Part shown: positions 1 through 9,064 of the stretch, one piece after another | How the letters are laid out: every line of letters begins with the position of its first letter | Numbering within the stretch: position 1 is the first letter of the stretch | Assembly (NCBI GenBank): GCA_019720755.1 | Contig: CP081303.1 | Location: 2,356,001 to 2,420,000 of the forward strand | Direction of reading: 5' to 3' | Length of the DNA stretch: 64,000 bases | Source: Prolixibacteraceae bacterium | Lineage (GTDB): Bacteria > Bacteroidota > Bacteroidia > Bacteroidales > Prolixibacteraceae | The notes under the pieces: generated by a model | Told to the model about the DNA's origin: nothing | The model's database searches: none | The model's input: only the letters and a program-made list of their open reading frames with translations | Made by a program: the position numbers and the translations under genes

Positions 1-1406
1 TCTCGGTCATAGATCATCTGCTGGCTATCGTTCTCTGTTTCGACTGTCCCCACGACATAACGAAATCCTGCATGCTGATAGAAGTGTCGACGGAAAGCAT
101 AACGTGCGTATCTAGTCGCTTCGTTTCCTGTAGAGATCCACGACCCCCCTTTAAATAGATTATGTTTTTGATCAAATGTAGGCACTGAAAAATCATCATA
201 TATTGGATGTACTTTAAAACCCTCATATCCATCTATTGGTGTTCGTGTCCATTGCCATACATTTCCGATGACATCATAGAAGTCAGAGAATTCAAAATGA
301 TTTATAGGGCAAGGAGATTGATACATATCCAAACCTATATTGGCAAAATCTCCCCCCATATCCATCACATCAGGAATGTTGCATTGTAGATAGAGTTTTT
401 CCCACTCGGCTTCTGATGGGAGACGGTAATCAACTCCCTCTTTGGCACGTTTCCAACGACAGAAAGCTTCAGCTTCCAAGCAGTTGACCTCAACAGGCCA
501 GTCCCATGGCATTTCGATCTCTTCAAAAAGAAGTCGTAGTCGCCATTTATTACTTTTCAAGGACCAAAAGCGAGGGCTAGTACAACGTGTATATAACACC
601 CAATTCCACCCCTCTTCACTCCAATATTCTGCACTACTATATCCTCTATCCAGAACAAAAGCAAGGTATTCTGCATTAGAACACAGGTATTTGGATGCCT
701 TAAAGTCCGACACCACCTCCTGTTTTGTTCCATATTCATTATCCCAACCATAAGTTGGATAGTCTGATGGTTTTCCTAAAGTCACCTCTCCTCCATTGAC
801 ATCGAGCATACTATTCACCGGAGGGAAGCCACTAGTAGGAGCATTTCGCCAATAAGATATTGGAGAGAGATAGTCTAATGAGAGTTGTCGGATTAGGACC
901 GAAGAGGTTTCAATATGAATACGAAGATGCTCTATTCCCATCAATATGATCCACATTTGGCTGTCCCATGTGATAGGAAGGGTGAAATTCATCGTTTGAA
1001 TCTTTTCACGAACCAAGTCAAACACCTGCTTGCGATACTGTTTCACCTCCCCTATTGGAGGCCAATCGTAATGCTTAGAGTCTAGATCGTCCCAAGACAT
1101 TTCGTCCACCCCTACAGCAAAGATCGATTCGAAGTTACGATTGAGTCTCTCTTCAATAATGCCTGCAGCAAAGAGTTTGTTGATAAAAAAACAGGCAGTA
1201 TGCCCATAATAGAAGATCAAAGGATGTCGCAAAGGATCGGCCCTTTTGTAGAAACCAAGAGAGTCTGTAATACACGAGTACAGAGTCTCCTCAGAGATAA
1301 TTGCTTGGTCTAAATAGGATAGTATATCTTCTCTTTTTTTTGTTATATCGCCCCCATCAAGAGTCACTGTTTTAAGAGCTCCTTGGGTGAGTAGGGATTT
1401 CATCAT
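1..1406 (-). CDS. ovoA: OvoA, 5-histidylcysteine sulfoxide synthase (3' part beyond the window)
   Basis: Non-heme iron sulfoxide synthase that joins cysteine and histidine in ovothiol (mercaptohistidine) biosynthesis in the cytoplasm. The minus-strand frame is open for 468 codons from ATG at 1406 to the window edge, so no stop is visible. Seen: an N-terminal segment with LDGGD near residue 16 and RHPLIFYYGHT ending at H69, then EHLRIH with H160 and H164; these three His are the expected iron ligands of the DinB-like domain. A formylglycine-generating-enzyme-like domain follows, with LPSEAEWE, GNVWQW and FKGGSW. The segment VGVDEMSWDDL is characteristic of OvoA rather than EgtB. The usual C-terminal methyltransferase domain would lie past position 1. 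It appears monocistronic in the visible part. Identification is confident from family motifs. Confidence 0.93.
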   Translation of the reverse strand, partial: MMKSLLTQGALKTVTLDGGDITKKREDILSYLDQAIISEETLYSCITDSLGFYKRADPLRHPLIFYYGHTACFFINKLFAAGIIEERLNRNFESIFAVGVDEMSWDDLDSKHYDWPPIGEVKQYRKQVFDLVREKIQTMNFTLPITWDSQMWIILMGIEHLRIHIETSSVLIRQLSLDYLSPISYWRNAPTSGFPPVNSMLDVNGGEVTLGKPSDYPTYGWDNEYGTKQEVVSDFKASKYLCSNAEYLAFVLDRGYSSAEYWSEEGWNWVLYTRCTSPRFWSLKSNKWRLRLLFEEIEMPWDWPVEVNCLEAEAFCRWKRAKEGVDYRLPSEAEWEKLYLQCNIPDVMDMGGDFANIGLDMYQSPCPINHFEFSDFYDVIGNVWQWTRTPIDGYEGFKVHPIYDDFSVPTFDQKHNLFKGGSWISTGNEATRYARYAFRRHFYQHAGFRYVVGTVETENDSQQMIYDR

Positions 1407-1791
1407 GACAAGTAAATTATGTTTGCTCCCTAATAGGACAACCGAAGCCTATTTTTGTTTCTTTTTTTGAAAAATTTTGTCTCTTTTTTTAATAAAATTA
1501 TTTTGAAAAAGCATAAAAATAGCGTCATCTTTTCCAATCGAATCATAGAATCCGTATCCAGAAGTAGGGAGAACAACCATTTTTTGCAGTCTATCATGGG
1601 GTATCGAAACTTACATAAACTCCAATTAAAAAGCAATAGCCAACGATTGGAGAGAAGGATATTGTTTTTTTTTATATTTTTATAAAAATAGGGCAATAGT
1701 AATCGTTTGGATCATCGGATGTACCTAAACGATATATTTATTATCTGAAAGAATTTATGACTATAGAAATTCAAACCACAGTATAGAACGA
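1407..1791. other. Intergenic region between divergent ovoA and helicase genes
   Basis: About 385 bases with no supportable gene. It separates divergently transcribed genes, so it should hold both promoters. It is rich in A and T runs. I see no clear terminator or long palindrome. Confidence 0.5.
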
Positions 1792-4101
1792 ATGAAAAAA
1801 ATTTCCCTTGACCAAGAACAATTAAGCTTGGCAAAGTTTAATAGTAGTGGTCCTTTTGCGATTAAAGGAATTGCAGGCAGTGGAAAGACTACTGTCGGGC
1901 TAAAGAGACTTCAATATTTAAGAACAAAAGCCACTTCTGAAGATAAAATATTGGTAGTGACATACCATAAAGTTCTCACAGATTATCTCAAATACTTAGG
2001 CGATGAGGGAGAAGATATATTCGAAGAGGAGGTCCTTGATAATCAAGAACTATTCCAACATAAAAAAGAGGAGGACAAAAAGCCTTGTGGGGTGGATATC
2101 ATCAATATAGATAAGTTAGTACATCAATATTACAGTAAATATAGAGACCTCAAAAAGAACCATAAGCACTATAAAAGCTTACCAAGATTCACCTCTCCCT
2201 ATCGCGATCTCCACGAAACATTTATGCAAAGTTTGGAGATACTAAAAGATCGATATCCTGACAGCAAAGTGTTAAAAAGAGATTATAACTTTCTCAAAAA
2301 AGAGATCGATTTCATCAATAATTGTAGGATTGTTTCAGAGAAGAGTTACCAGATATTTAGTCGTGTAGGGAGAAACAGAAACGAAGAACAGAAATATACG
2401 ATTCCGAAGAAGTCTCAAGCAAGAAGAGAGTTGTTCGAATTACGAAGAGAGTATAACAACAATTTGATCATTCAGGGCAAAATGGATTTTCCTGTGATGC
2501 GTCTATTGGCCATTCGTTATATCTCGGAAAATCCTCCAATGTGTTACCAGCACATCATTATCGATGAGTGTCAAGATTTAGATCGTTCACGAATGGACTT
2601 TTTAAAATTCTTCCTAAAAGATAATAATACAACGACAGCAACTTTTCTCTACGACAATGCCCAAAGCATCTATGAGGGATCGTGGCTCGGAAACGGGCAT
2701 GCTTTTAGCAGCCTTGGGATCAACATATTGGGCAATAGAAGTAGGATACTAAAATATAATTACCGCACTACTTACGAGATACAGTCTGCTGCACAAAGCT
2801 TGATTAAGCACAACAATTACAAACAAGAGATTGAACCTGTAATGATCAATAAGGGAGGAGTAAAGCCATTCCTTGCCGAGTGTAAGACGCAAGCGGATCA
2901 TGACAAATATATCATAGACACCATCAAAAATCAGGAGCGCAATCTAGACTTAAAAGATATTATTGTTGCATGTAGAACAAACCAAGAGGCGGAGCGTTTG
3001 ACTCTTGTCATTTCAGATAGTGGTATTGATTGCACCCATTTCCGAAGTAGTCAAAACAACTTTAAGAACAATACGGTTCGTGTGATGACCATTAACTGTA
3101 CCAAAGGGTTAGAGAGTGAGATGGTGATTCTTGCCAACCTCAACAAAGATGTAATTCCTGTCAATTCCAAAGATCCGATACAAGCACTTCAAGACCTTCG
3201 CATTCTCTATGTTGGGATGACTAGAGCTTCAAATATTCTTCATCTGGTATCGTACGAAGAGAGCTCGCCATTCATCCAAAATATGCCTCTTGACTCTTTC
3301 AAATTAGTCGACCTAGAGCAGTATCAAGAGTTTGTCCTTCTAGAGAAGGATATGAAGCAAGAAGTGCGCTCGTTGATTTCACAATTAATGGATGAGTTGG
3401 CACTGTTTGAGCAGATCCGAAACGAGTATAGACCCGAAAGTAACTTTCAAGAGTGCTTTGAGAATCTCATGACAGGGGTCATTAATATTGAAAGAATAAC
3501 GGATAAAGCAGAAGAGATCCATGTTAAGTTGGATCAGAACAGTTCTCTTAAAAATCTTATCAGCTCCTTTATCGAGACCTGTTTGTTAAAGAAACATCTT
3601 GCAAGAGAAGAGATGATGAAGTTCTCACGTTGCCCATTTAAAATGGAATCTCGTAAAAAGAACTTGGAAAAGAGGTATCCATATTTTAGCGAAGAGAGTA
3701 TCCAATCCTTGGCTTCCATTGGACATCTCACCCAACAAAACCAAAAAGAGTCTATAGACTATAGCTCTTTTATTAGCGGCTTCTCTAAAATACTGGAGAT
3801 AGAGCTTCACAATATTTTTGAAGAAAGAAGCTACTTCGACAACGCCAATTTTGAGGGGACCAAACAGTTTGGTTCAGGAACCTATAAACTATACGATATT
3901 CTAAAATATATCTACCATCATGTTTCGGGAACATTAAACGATATTAACGAAAGTTTGGAGTATATAAATTTCCGTAAACAACGAAATAAAGCGACCCATG
4001 CACATTGTGTTCGTTTGGAAGAATATGAGGTCATCGAAAAAGAGATGCTGAGACCCAATGGAATTATTGATATGTTGCACGATCAATTAGAAAAGGAATA
4101 G
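1792..4101 (+). CDS. Superfamily I (UvrD-like) helicase with HEPN-like C-terminal domain
   Basis: Predicted ATP-dependent DNA helicase of 769 residues. Seen: a Q-motif-like start, Walker A GIAGSGKTT at 26-34, Walker B IIIDECQD around 255-262, an NYRTT motif III/IV region near 325, VMTINCTKGLE at 431-441 and RILYVGMTRA at 470-479, which are the UvrD_C hallmarks. After the helicase core (about residue 500) comes a helical region ending in a domain with RNKATH at 731-736. This matches the Rx4-6H catalytic signature of HEPN ribonucleases, with a polar residue after the Arg. A TerD-like gene follows after two bases, so they form an operon. Known: HEPN domains are typical of RNA-cutting toxins and defence proteins. 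Inferred: a stress or defence effector rather than housekeeping repair. It is not canonical UvrD, PcrA or RecB. The helicase call is sure; the HEPN call is likely. Confidence 0.82.
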   Translation: MKKISLDQEQLSLAKFNSSGPFAIKGIAGSGKTTVGLKRLQYLRTKATSEDKILVVTYHKVLTDYLKYLGDEGEDIFEEEVLDNQELFQHKKEEDKKPCGVDIINIDKLVHQYYSKYRDLKKNHKHYKSLPRFTSPYRDLHETFMQSLEILKDRYPDSKVLKRDYNFLKKEIDFINNCRIVSEKSYQIFSRVGRNRNEEQKYTIPKKSQARRELFELRREYNNNLIIQGKMDFPVMRLLAIRYISENPPMCYQHIIIDECQDLDRSRMDFLKFFLKDNNTTTATFLYDNAQSIYEGSWLGNGHAFSSLGINILGNRSRILKYNYRTTYEIQSAAQSLIKHNNYKQEIEPVMINKGGVKPFLAECKTQADHDKYIIDTIKNQERNLDLKDIIVACRTNQEAERLTLVISDSGIDCTHFRSSQNNFKNNTVRVMTINCTKGLESEMVILANLNKDVIPVNSKDPIQALQDLRILYVGMTRASNILHLVSYEESSPFIQNMPLDSFKLVDLEQYQEFVLLEKDMKQEVRSLISQLMDELALFEQIRNEYRPESNFQECFENLMTGVINIERITDKAEEIHVKLDQNSSLKNLISSFIETCLLKKHLAREEMMKFSRCPFKMESRKKNLEKRYPYFSEESIQSLASIGHLTQQNQKESIDYSSFISGFSKILEIELHNIFEERSYFDNANFEGTKQFGSGTYKLYDILKYIYHHVSGTLNDINESLEYINFRKQRNKATHAHCVRLEEYEVIEKEMLRPNGIIDMLHDQLEKE

Positions 4102-4103
4102 GT

Positions 4104-4670
4104 ATGAAGATTGAAGTCAAAGGAAACGAATTTTATATTGGAATAAATTGGGGAGCCATCAAGGAGTTAGGATGGTTTAAATCGACCTATGCTATTCCTG
4201 TTGATCTAGATATACTCTGCTTTGAAGTGAATAACAAACGCCAATTAGAGGTGATCACAAATCTTGAGAAAAAAGAGACCACTTGGGCTGAACTTAGTCA
4301 AGACGACATGAGCGGGGATATGAATGGAGACGACAAACTCGACAATGAATGGATCACCTTCTACACAAAACGTATACATGAAGGAAGTAGATTCTATGTT
4401 GGAGTAATTAACTATACAGAACAGAGCTTGATTAAAGTGTCTCATTTCGATTATCGCATATATAATGGGGCACCCAATAAAGATGACGAGATATTCTATA
4501 AAAAAGATATACTGAAAGAGGTTGCATTAGATCATGATTCTGAATCGATCATTCTCGGGTACCTTACAAAAGAGAGCGGAAAAGTATACTATATTCCAAT
4601 AGAATCTCCTTCACAATGTAAGATGAAAGAAAATATGTTCGAAGAGATAAAAGAAAAATTATTTTATTAA
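4104..4670 (+). CDS. TerD-like protein, partner of the helicase
   Basis: Small protein of 188 residues with no signal peptide or membrane segment. Seen: DLD at residues 34-36 after a short beta-rich start, GDMNGDD at 71-77, then WITFY, and a final beta region with SIILGYL and YYIPIE. This order resembles the TerD fold: DLD near the N-terminus, a GD-rich calcium-binding loop, and a late block resembling MVFGELYR. Known: TerD domains bind calcium and occur in tellurite, phage-inhibition and stress loci that often include nucleic-acid enzymes. It starts two bases after the helicase stop, so it is co-transcribed and probably co-functional. No other ter genes are adjacent. The family match is by eye and diverged, so moderately sure. 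Confidence 0.62.
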   Translation: MKIEVKGNEFYIGINWGAIKELGWFKSTYAIPVDLDILCFEVNNKRQLEVITNLEKKETTWAELSQDDMSGDMNGDDKLDNEWITFYTKRIHEGSRFYVGVINYTEQSLIKVSHFDYRIYNGAPNKDDEIFYKKDILKEVALDHDSESIILGYLTKESGKVYYIPIESPSQCKMKENMFEEIKEKLFY

Positions 4671-4759
4671 ATAGTGGTCATAGAAAGCCATATTTTATTA
4701 TAGCCAACAAAATGGACGTATCGCTATTTGTGAAACGCACAACTATTTCATAAAAACAG

Positions 4760-4806
4760 AAGAGCCATATCAGTCTATTTCATTAGACCAATACGGCTCT
4801 CTTTTA
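4760..4806. terminator. Bidirectional terminator between convergent TerD-like and efflux genes
   Basis: AGAGCCATAT at 4761-4770 pairs with ATACGGCTCT at 4791-4800 (one G-U type mismatch), with inner GTCTA/TAGAC pairing. T-rich flanks occur on both sides, and it lies between the ends of two convergent genes. Confidence 0.8.
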
Positions 4807-4822
4807 TGGTACTTCTTAAAGA

Positions 4823-7800
4823 TTAATATTTAATACGGTAGAACAACGCATAGAGCGAAGGGATAAATACCAAAGTAATCATCGTACCAAATAGGAGTCC
4901 TATCATTAAAGAGATTGCCATTGGTTCCCAAATCAATCCACCCCCAAGATATAGTGGAATTAAACCGAGGGAAGTGGTAAAAGTGGTTAGTAGAATTGGA
5001 CGTAACCTCTGCACCCCTGCATCGATCACAGCCTGTTTTCTACTTTTCCCATTCTCCGACATCTCTATCTCAATCCGGTCGATCAACACAATCGCATTGT
5101 TGATGACAATACCAGCAAGAGAGATCATCCCCAAGAAGGCCATAAAACCAAAATAAGATCGGAACACTATTAGACCAAAAACGACACCGATCACTCCTAA
5201 TGGGATCGTAGAGACAACGAGAATCATCTTCTTATAAGAGTTAAACTGAATCACTAAAAGAAGAAGGATTAAGAATGCTGTCAAAGGAAGGTATTTGAAA
5301 ACGGCAGCCATGTTTTCTGCAGTATTTTCACTATCTCCACCAAGCTCATAACGATACCCTTCAGGCCAACTCTTCTTCTCTTTTTCAAGCCATGGCACCA
5401 TGGTCTTCATGATGGATGCAGCATTTCCGTCGCTGTTCAGTTCACTAGACACATTGATACTACGCACCAAGTCAAGGCGAAGATACTTGTTGTATTGCCA
5501 CAAAGGAACAATCTGAGCCACTTGTGAAAGAGGAATTGATTTTCCTGACGTTTGAGAGTAGACATTGATATTTTTAAGTTTCTCGAAATCGATCTTTTGA
5601 CTTCCTTCATGACGCAATAGAATAGGTATCGATTTATCATCTTCACGATAGTCTCCTGTTTTGAAACCATCTAAGACAGTTCGCAACGAAGTGGCAATAT
5701 CTTGGTTTGTAATTTGTGCCATTCGAGCTTTATTCTGATCGATATCAATAACCAACTTTTTAGATTTTGGTCCCCAGTCATCCTTCACATTCTTGGTTCC
5801 ATTGACTTGAGTAAGCTTTAACTTGATAGACTCTGATAGCTCCGCTAAGATATCTGGATTATCTCCTTGTACCTTAATTTCAATAGGGGTACCTCCACCT
5901 CCTCCTTTAAGGAAACCTACGCGAATATCTGCATTAGGGAAATGTATAAAACCAAAAGCATCCAGTTTATTGATCATCTTTTGATTTACTTCGAAAGAGG
6001 TGGTATTAACCAACATATGTGCATACGATGAGTTTGCTTCATCTTGCGAATAACCTAAATCGTATGAAAAAGGACCTTGACCAATAAATGAGGAGAAGTC
6101 TACGACACCCTCTTTACGATCCTCAGAAACCAACAAGGAGTCGTTCATATATTGCTCAATAAGACTGACGACTTCAGAAGTTCTCTCCACCTTCGTTCCT
6201 AAAGGAAGATTGATGTCGATAGTAATCATATTACGATCACTATCAGGAAAGAAGGTAAATGGGATAAAACGGAATGCCCATATCGACACAAAGAACAATA
6301 AGATCACTACGGTAACAACCAACCCTTTTCGGGGTAGTAGCTTCACAATATATTGTTTGTAGAAATCGGTAATACGATCAAATATTCGATCCACAAAAGG
6401 TCTTTTCTGTGACTCCTCCTCTTTTGATGCCTTTTTCACCTTAAGGAATAGTGCACAAAACATTGCAGTGATGGTCATCGCAATTAACCATGAGGACAAT
6501 AAAGCAATCGTAATTACTACAAAGATTGGCCCCATAATATCTCCCATCACCGAATCGGCTAAGAAGAAAGAGAGGAATGCAACAGAGGTCGTCAGAGTGG
6601 AGATAAACAGCGGTATTGCCAACTCTTTACATGAAGCAATAGCAGCATCTTTGGCACTTTCCCCCTGATCCATTCGAACCATAATGGACTCGGAAACAAC
6701 AATGGCATTGTCTACCATCATCCCCAGTGCCATAATCAAGGCAGCCAAAGTAACCTGGTTCAAACCGACTCCCATCAATCCCATGATTAACAACGTCATA
6801 ATCGTCACGATTGGAATCAAACTAGCAACCACCACCCCTGTACGGAAGCCTAAAAACAGCAACATCACCAAAAGCACAATTACGATAGACTGAATCAGGT
6901 TTGAGATGAAGTTTTTAATACTTTTATCTACATAAGTATCCATAGAGGCAAGGCGCTTCACTTCTAGTCCATATGGCAGATGCTCATTCCATTTATTAAC
7001 AACACGATCGACCTCCTCACCCAATTGAATAATATTGGCTCCTTCTTTAAGAGATACTGAGAGCGATAGAGCCTTCTTCCCATCTACACGGACCAATGAA
7101 CTGGCAGGCTCTACATACCCTGCAGAAACTTCTGCAATATCTTTGAGCATTACTACTTGACCTTTGCTTCCAACAGGAATCAATAGGTTGCGAATGTCGT
7201 CCACAGAATTGAAGTTACCAGTAGGCTCAAGAATAATTCGCTCTTGGTTCATTTCAACCATCCCTCCTGAATTAAGAATATTGGTGTTGGATATCATGCT
7301 TTGAAGCTTCGAAGAGGTAAGTCCATACTCTTGTAGTTTTGCTTCGTCATATGACACAAAGATACGTTCATCTTGGGTTCCTCCCAGCTCCACACGCGCA
7401 GCATCATCTAGTTTTATCAGTTTGTCTTTAAGGGCATCAGCACAATCCTTCATCTCCTTATAACTAAAACCGTCACTAATGACTCCAACCATAATACCAT
7501 AAACCACTCCGACATCATCATCTTTTAGTCGTGGTTGAACATTGTCAGGTAAATCATCAATCTCATCTAATTTTCTGCGCACTTTATCCCACACAGCTTG
7601 AAGCTTTTCAGGGGTAACTTTATCATATAGTTTTATTGTTACCACAGAGAGACCTGTGCGTGAAGTACTAGATATCTCCTTCATTTCAGGAATCTCTTGT
7701 ACTTTTTTCTCCACCTTGTCGGTTACCAACTGCTCTACCCTTTCAGGACTTGCACCAGGAAACTGGGATACAATCGTTGCCACACGAACAGTATAAGGAG

Positions 7801-7912
7801 GCATACTATCTCTTGGCAAACTTTTATATATCTGCAATCCCATCACTATAATCACCAAAAGCATGGTAAAAGTGATACGATTTTTTTCAATTGCATACTT
7901 TGTTAAACTCAT
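4823..7912 (-). CDS. RND-family efflux pump, inner-membrane transporter
   Basis: Proton-driven export pump of the AcrB/HAE-1 type, 1029 residues, inner membrane. Seen: an N-terminal helix followed by a large periplasmic domain, a central membrane block, a second periplasmic domain and a C-terminal membrane block, the standard duplicated 12-helix layout. The proton-relay helix reads LGMMVDNAIVVSES, with D401 followed by N402 instead of the usual second Asp. The matching late helix reads GIVINNAIVLID, without the Lys seen in AcrB. It is last in the operon TolC-adaptor-pump on the minus strand, 35 bases after the adaptor. The substrate cannot be read from sequence; drug, bile-salt or lipid export are all possible. 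No specific gene name is justified. Confidence 0.93.
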   Translation of the reverse strand: MSLTKYAIEKNRITFTMLLVIIVMGLQIYKSLPRDSMPPYTVRVATIVSQFPGASPERVEQLVTDKVEKKVQEIPEMKEISSTSRTGLSVVTIKLYDKVTPEKLQAVWDKVRRKLDEIDDLPDNVQPRLKDDDVGVVYGIMVGVISDGFSYKEMKDCADALKDKLIKLDDAARVELGGTQDERIFVSYDEAKLQEYGLTSSKLQSMISNTNILNSGGMVEMNQERIILEPTGNFNSVDDIRNLLIPVGSKGQVVMLKDIAEVSAGYVEPASSLVRVDGKKALSLSVSLKEGANIIQLGEEVDRVVNKWNEHLPYGLEVKRLASMDTYVDKSIKNFISNLIQSIVIVLLVMLLFLGFRTGVVVASLIPIVTIMTLLIMGLMGVGLNQVTLAALIMALGMMVDNAIVVSESIMVRMDQGESAKDAAIASCKELAIPLFISTLTTSVAFLSFFLADSVMGDIMGPIFVVITIALLSSWLIAMTITAMFCALFLKVKKASKEEESQKRPFVDRIFDRITDFYKQYIVKLLPRKGLVVTVVILLFFVSIWAFRFIPFTFFPDSDRNMITIDINLPLGTKVERTSEVVSLIEQYMNDSLLVSEDRKEGVVDFSSFIGQGPFSYDLGYSQDEANSSYAHMLVNTTSFEVNQKMINKLDAFGFIHFPNADIRVGFLKGGGGGTPIEIKVQGDNPDILAELSESIKLKLTQVNGTKNVKDDWGPKSKKLVIDIDQNKARMAQITNQDIATSLRTVLDGFKTGDYREDDKSIPILLRHEGSQKIDFEKLKNINVYSQTSGKSIPLSQVAQIVPLWQYNKYLRLDLVRSINVSSELNSDGNAASIMKTMVPWLEKEKKSWPEGYRYELGGDSENTAENMAAVFKYLPLTAFLILLLLVIQFNSYKKMILVVSTIPLGVIGVVFGLIVFRSYFGFMAFLGMISLAGIVINNAIVLIDRIEIEMSENGKSRKQAVIDAGVQRLRPILLTTFTTSLGLIPLYLGGGLIWEPMAISLMIGLLFGTMITLVFIPSLYALFYRIKY

Positions 7913-7947
7913 ACTAGCAATAATAAATTGATCATTGAAAACATCCT

Positions 7948-9063
7948 TTATTTTTTCTCACTAGGAAGCAGTACTTGCTGTCCATTTAATAGAGTCTGAA
8001 GACCAGCTACAGCGACGAAATCACCCGAAGATAGACCACGCTTCATAACAAAACCTTGCGCAGTCATTGCACCAATCTCCACATATACTTTCTTCACCAA
8101 AGCCGTATTATTCTCTTTAGGAACAATCTTAAAGACAAAATGACCTTTTCCATCTTGACCAACGGCTTCGATAGGAACAAATAGAGACCTGAATTGATTA
8201 GAAGGAGCAACTGAGAAACGCACTTTTGCTGCCATTCCGGATTTAATCATCTTTGTTTCTCCAGAGATTTCCACTCGTATCGGATAAGTAGAACTCTCTG
8301 CATCCATCGAAGGAGAGATCTCTTTTATATTACCTTTAAAAGTTCGTCCTTTTAAAACAGATATTTCAATTTGAACAGGATCCCCAACTTTCACAAAATT
8401 GATCATGTTGTCAGGCAGCCCGAGACTTACCTCCATCTGAGAGCCTGCATTAAGAACTGCAATCACTTGTCCAGCACTGACATTCTCGTTTAACTCTACT
8501 GCCTTACGAGTGATAACCCCATCAGTAGGAGCAAAAATAACTCCATAAGACACCTGCTTTTTCTGAATTTCAACAGATCGAAGAGAGGACTCATAGTTTG
8601 CATTGTTGTTGGCATAAGATGTCTTCGCATTCTCATAATCACTTAAAGAAGCACTCCCTTTTTCGTATAGGGTACGTGTACGATCTAGAGTAGAAGAAGC
8701 GGTATTTAAAGCGGTCTTAGAACTACTTAGCGCTGCGATCGATTGTTCTAAAGCAAGTTGCGCTTCGGTATTATCAATACGCGCTAACATCTGCCCTTTT
8801 TTCACCTTCTGCCCATTATTAATATTTAATGTAGTCAAGATACCACTAGTCCGAAAACTTAGATTTATCTCTTGATCGGAGCGAGCATGTCCTGGAAAAG
8901 AAGCCTCTTTATTGATTCCAAACATATTCACTTCAGCAACTTTTACTGGTCGTAAACGAACAATTTTCTCCTGTTTCTTCTCCGCACAACCCTGGATTCC
9001 AATCCATAAGAAACCCAGAATAAAAAGTGTCAGGGTGTTATATTTAAGATTACTTCTTTTCAT
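7948..9063 (-). CDS. RND efflux periplasmic adaptor (membrane-fusion lipoprotein)
   Basis: Periplasmic adaptor of 371 residues linking the pump to the outer-membrane channel. Seen: a lipoprotein signal peptide with lipobox GIQGC and lipidated C26, a barrel-sandwich hybrid start (FRTSGILTTLNI, then GQKVKKGQMLARID), an alpha-helical hairpin rich in Ala, Ser and Gln at roughly 95-160, a return lipoyl half (APTDGVITRKAVELNENVSAGQ), and beta-barrel and membrane-proximal domains toward the C-terminus. It starts one base after the TolC stop and precedes the pump, so all three are one transcript. The family is certain; substrate is unknown. Confidence 0.94.
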   Translation of the reverse strand: MKRSNLKYNTLTLFILGFLWIGIQGCAEKKQEKIVRLRPVKVAEVNMFGINKEASFPGHARSDQEINLSFRTSGILTTLNINNGQKVKKGQMLARIDNTEAQLALEQSIAALSSSKTALNTASSTLDRTRTLYEKGSASLSDYENAKTSYANNNANYESSLRSVEIQKKQVSYGVIFAPTDGVITRKAVELNENVSAGQVIAVLNAGSQMEVSLGLPDNMINFVKVGDPVQIEISVLKGRTFKGNIKEISPSMDAESSTYPIRVEISGETKMIKSGMAAKVRFSVAPSNQFRSLFVPIEAVGQDGKGHFVFKIVPKENNTALVKKVYVEIGAMTAQGFVMKRGLSSGDFVAVAGLQTLLNGQQVLLPSEKK

Positions 9064-9064
9064 A

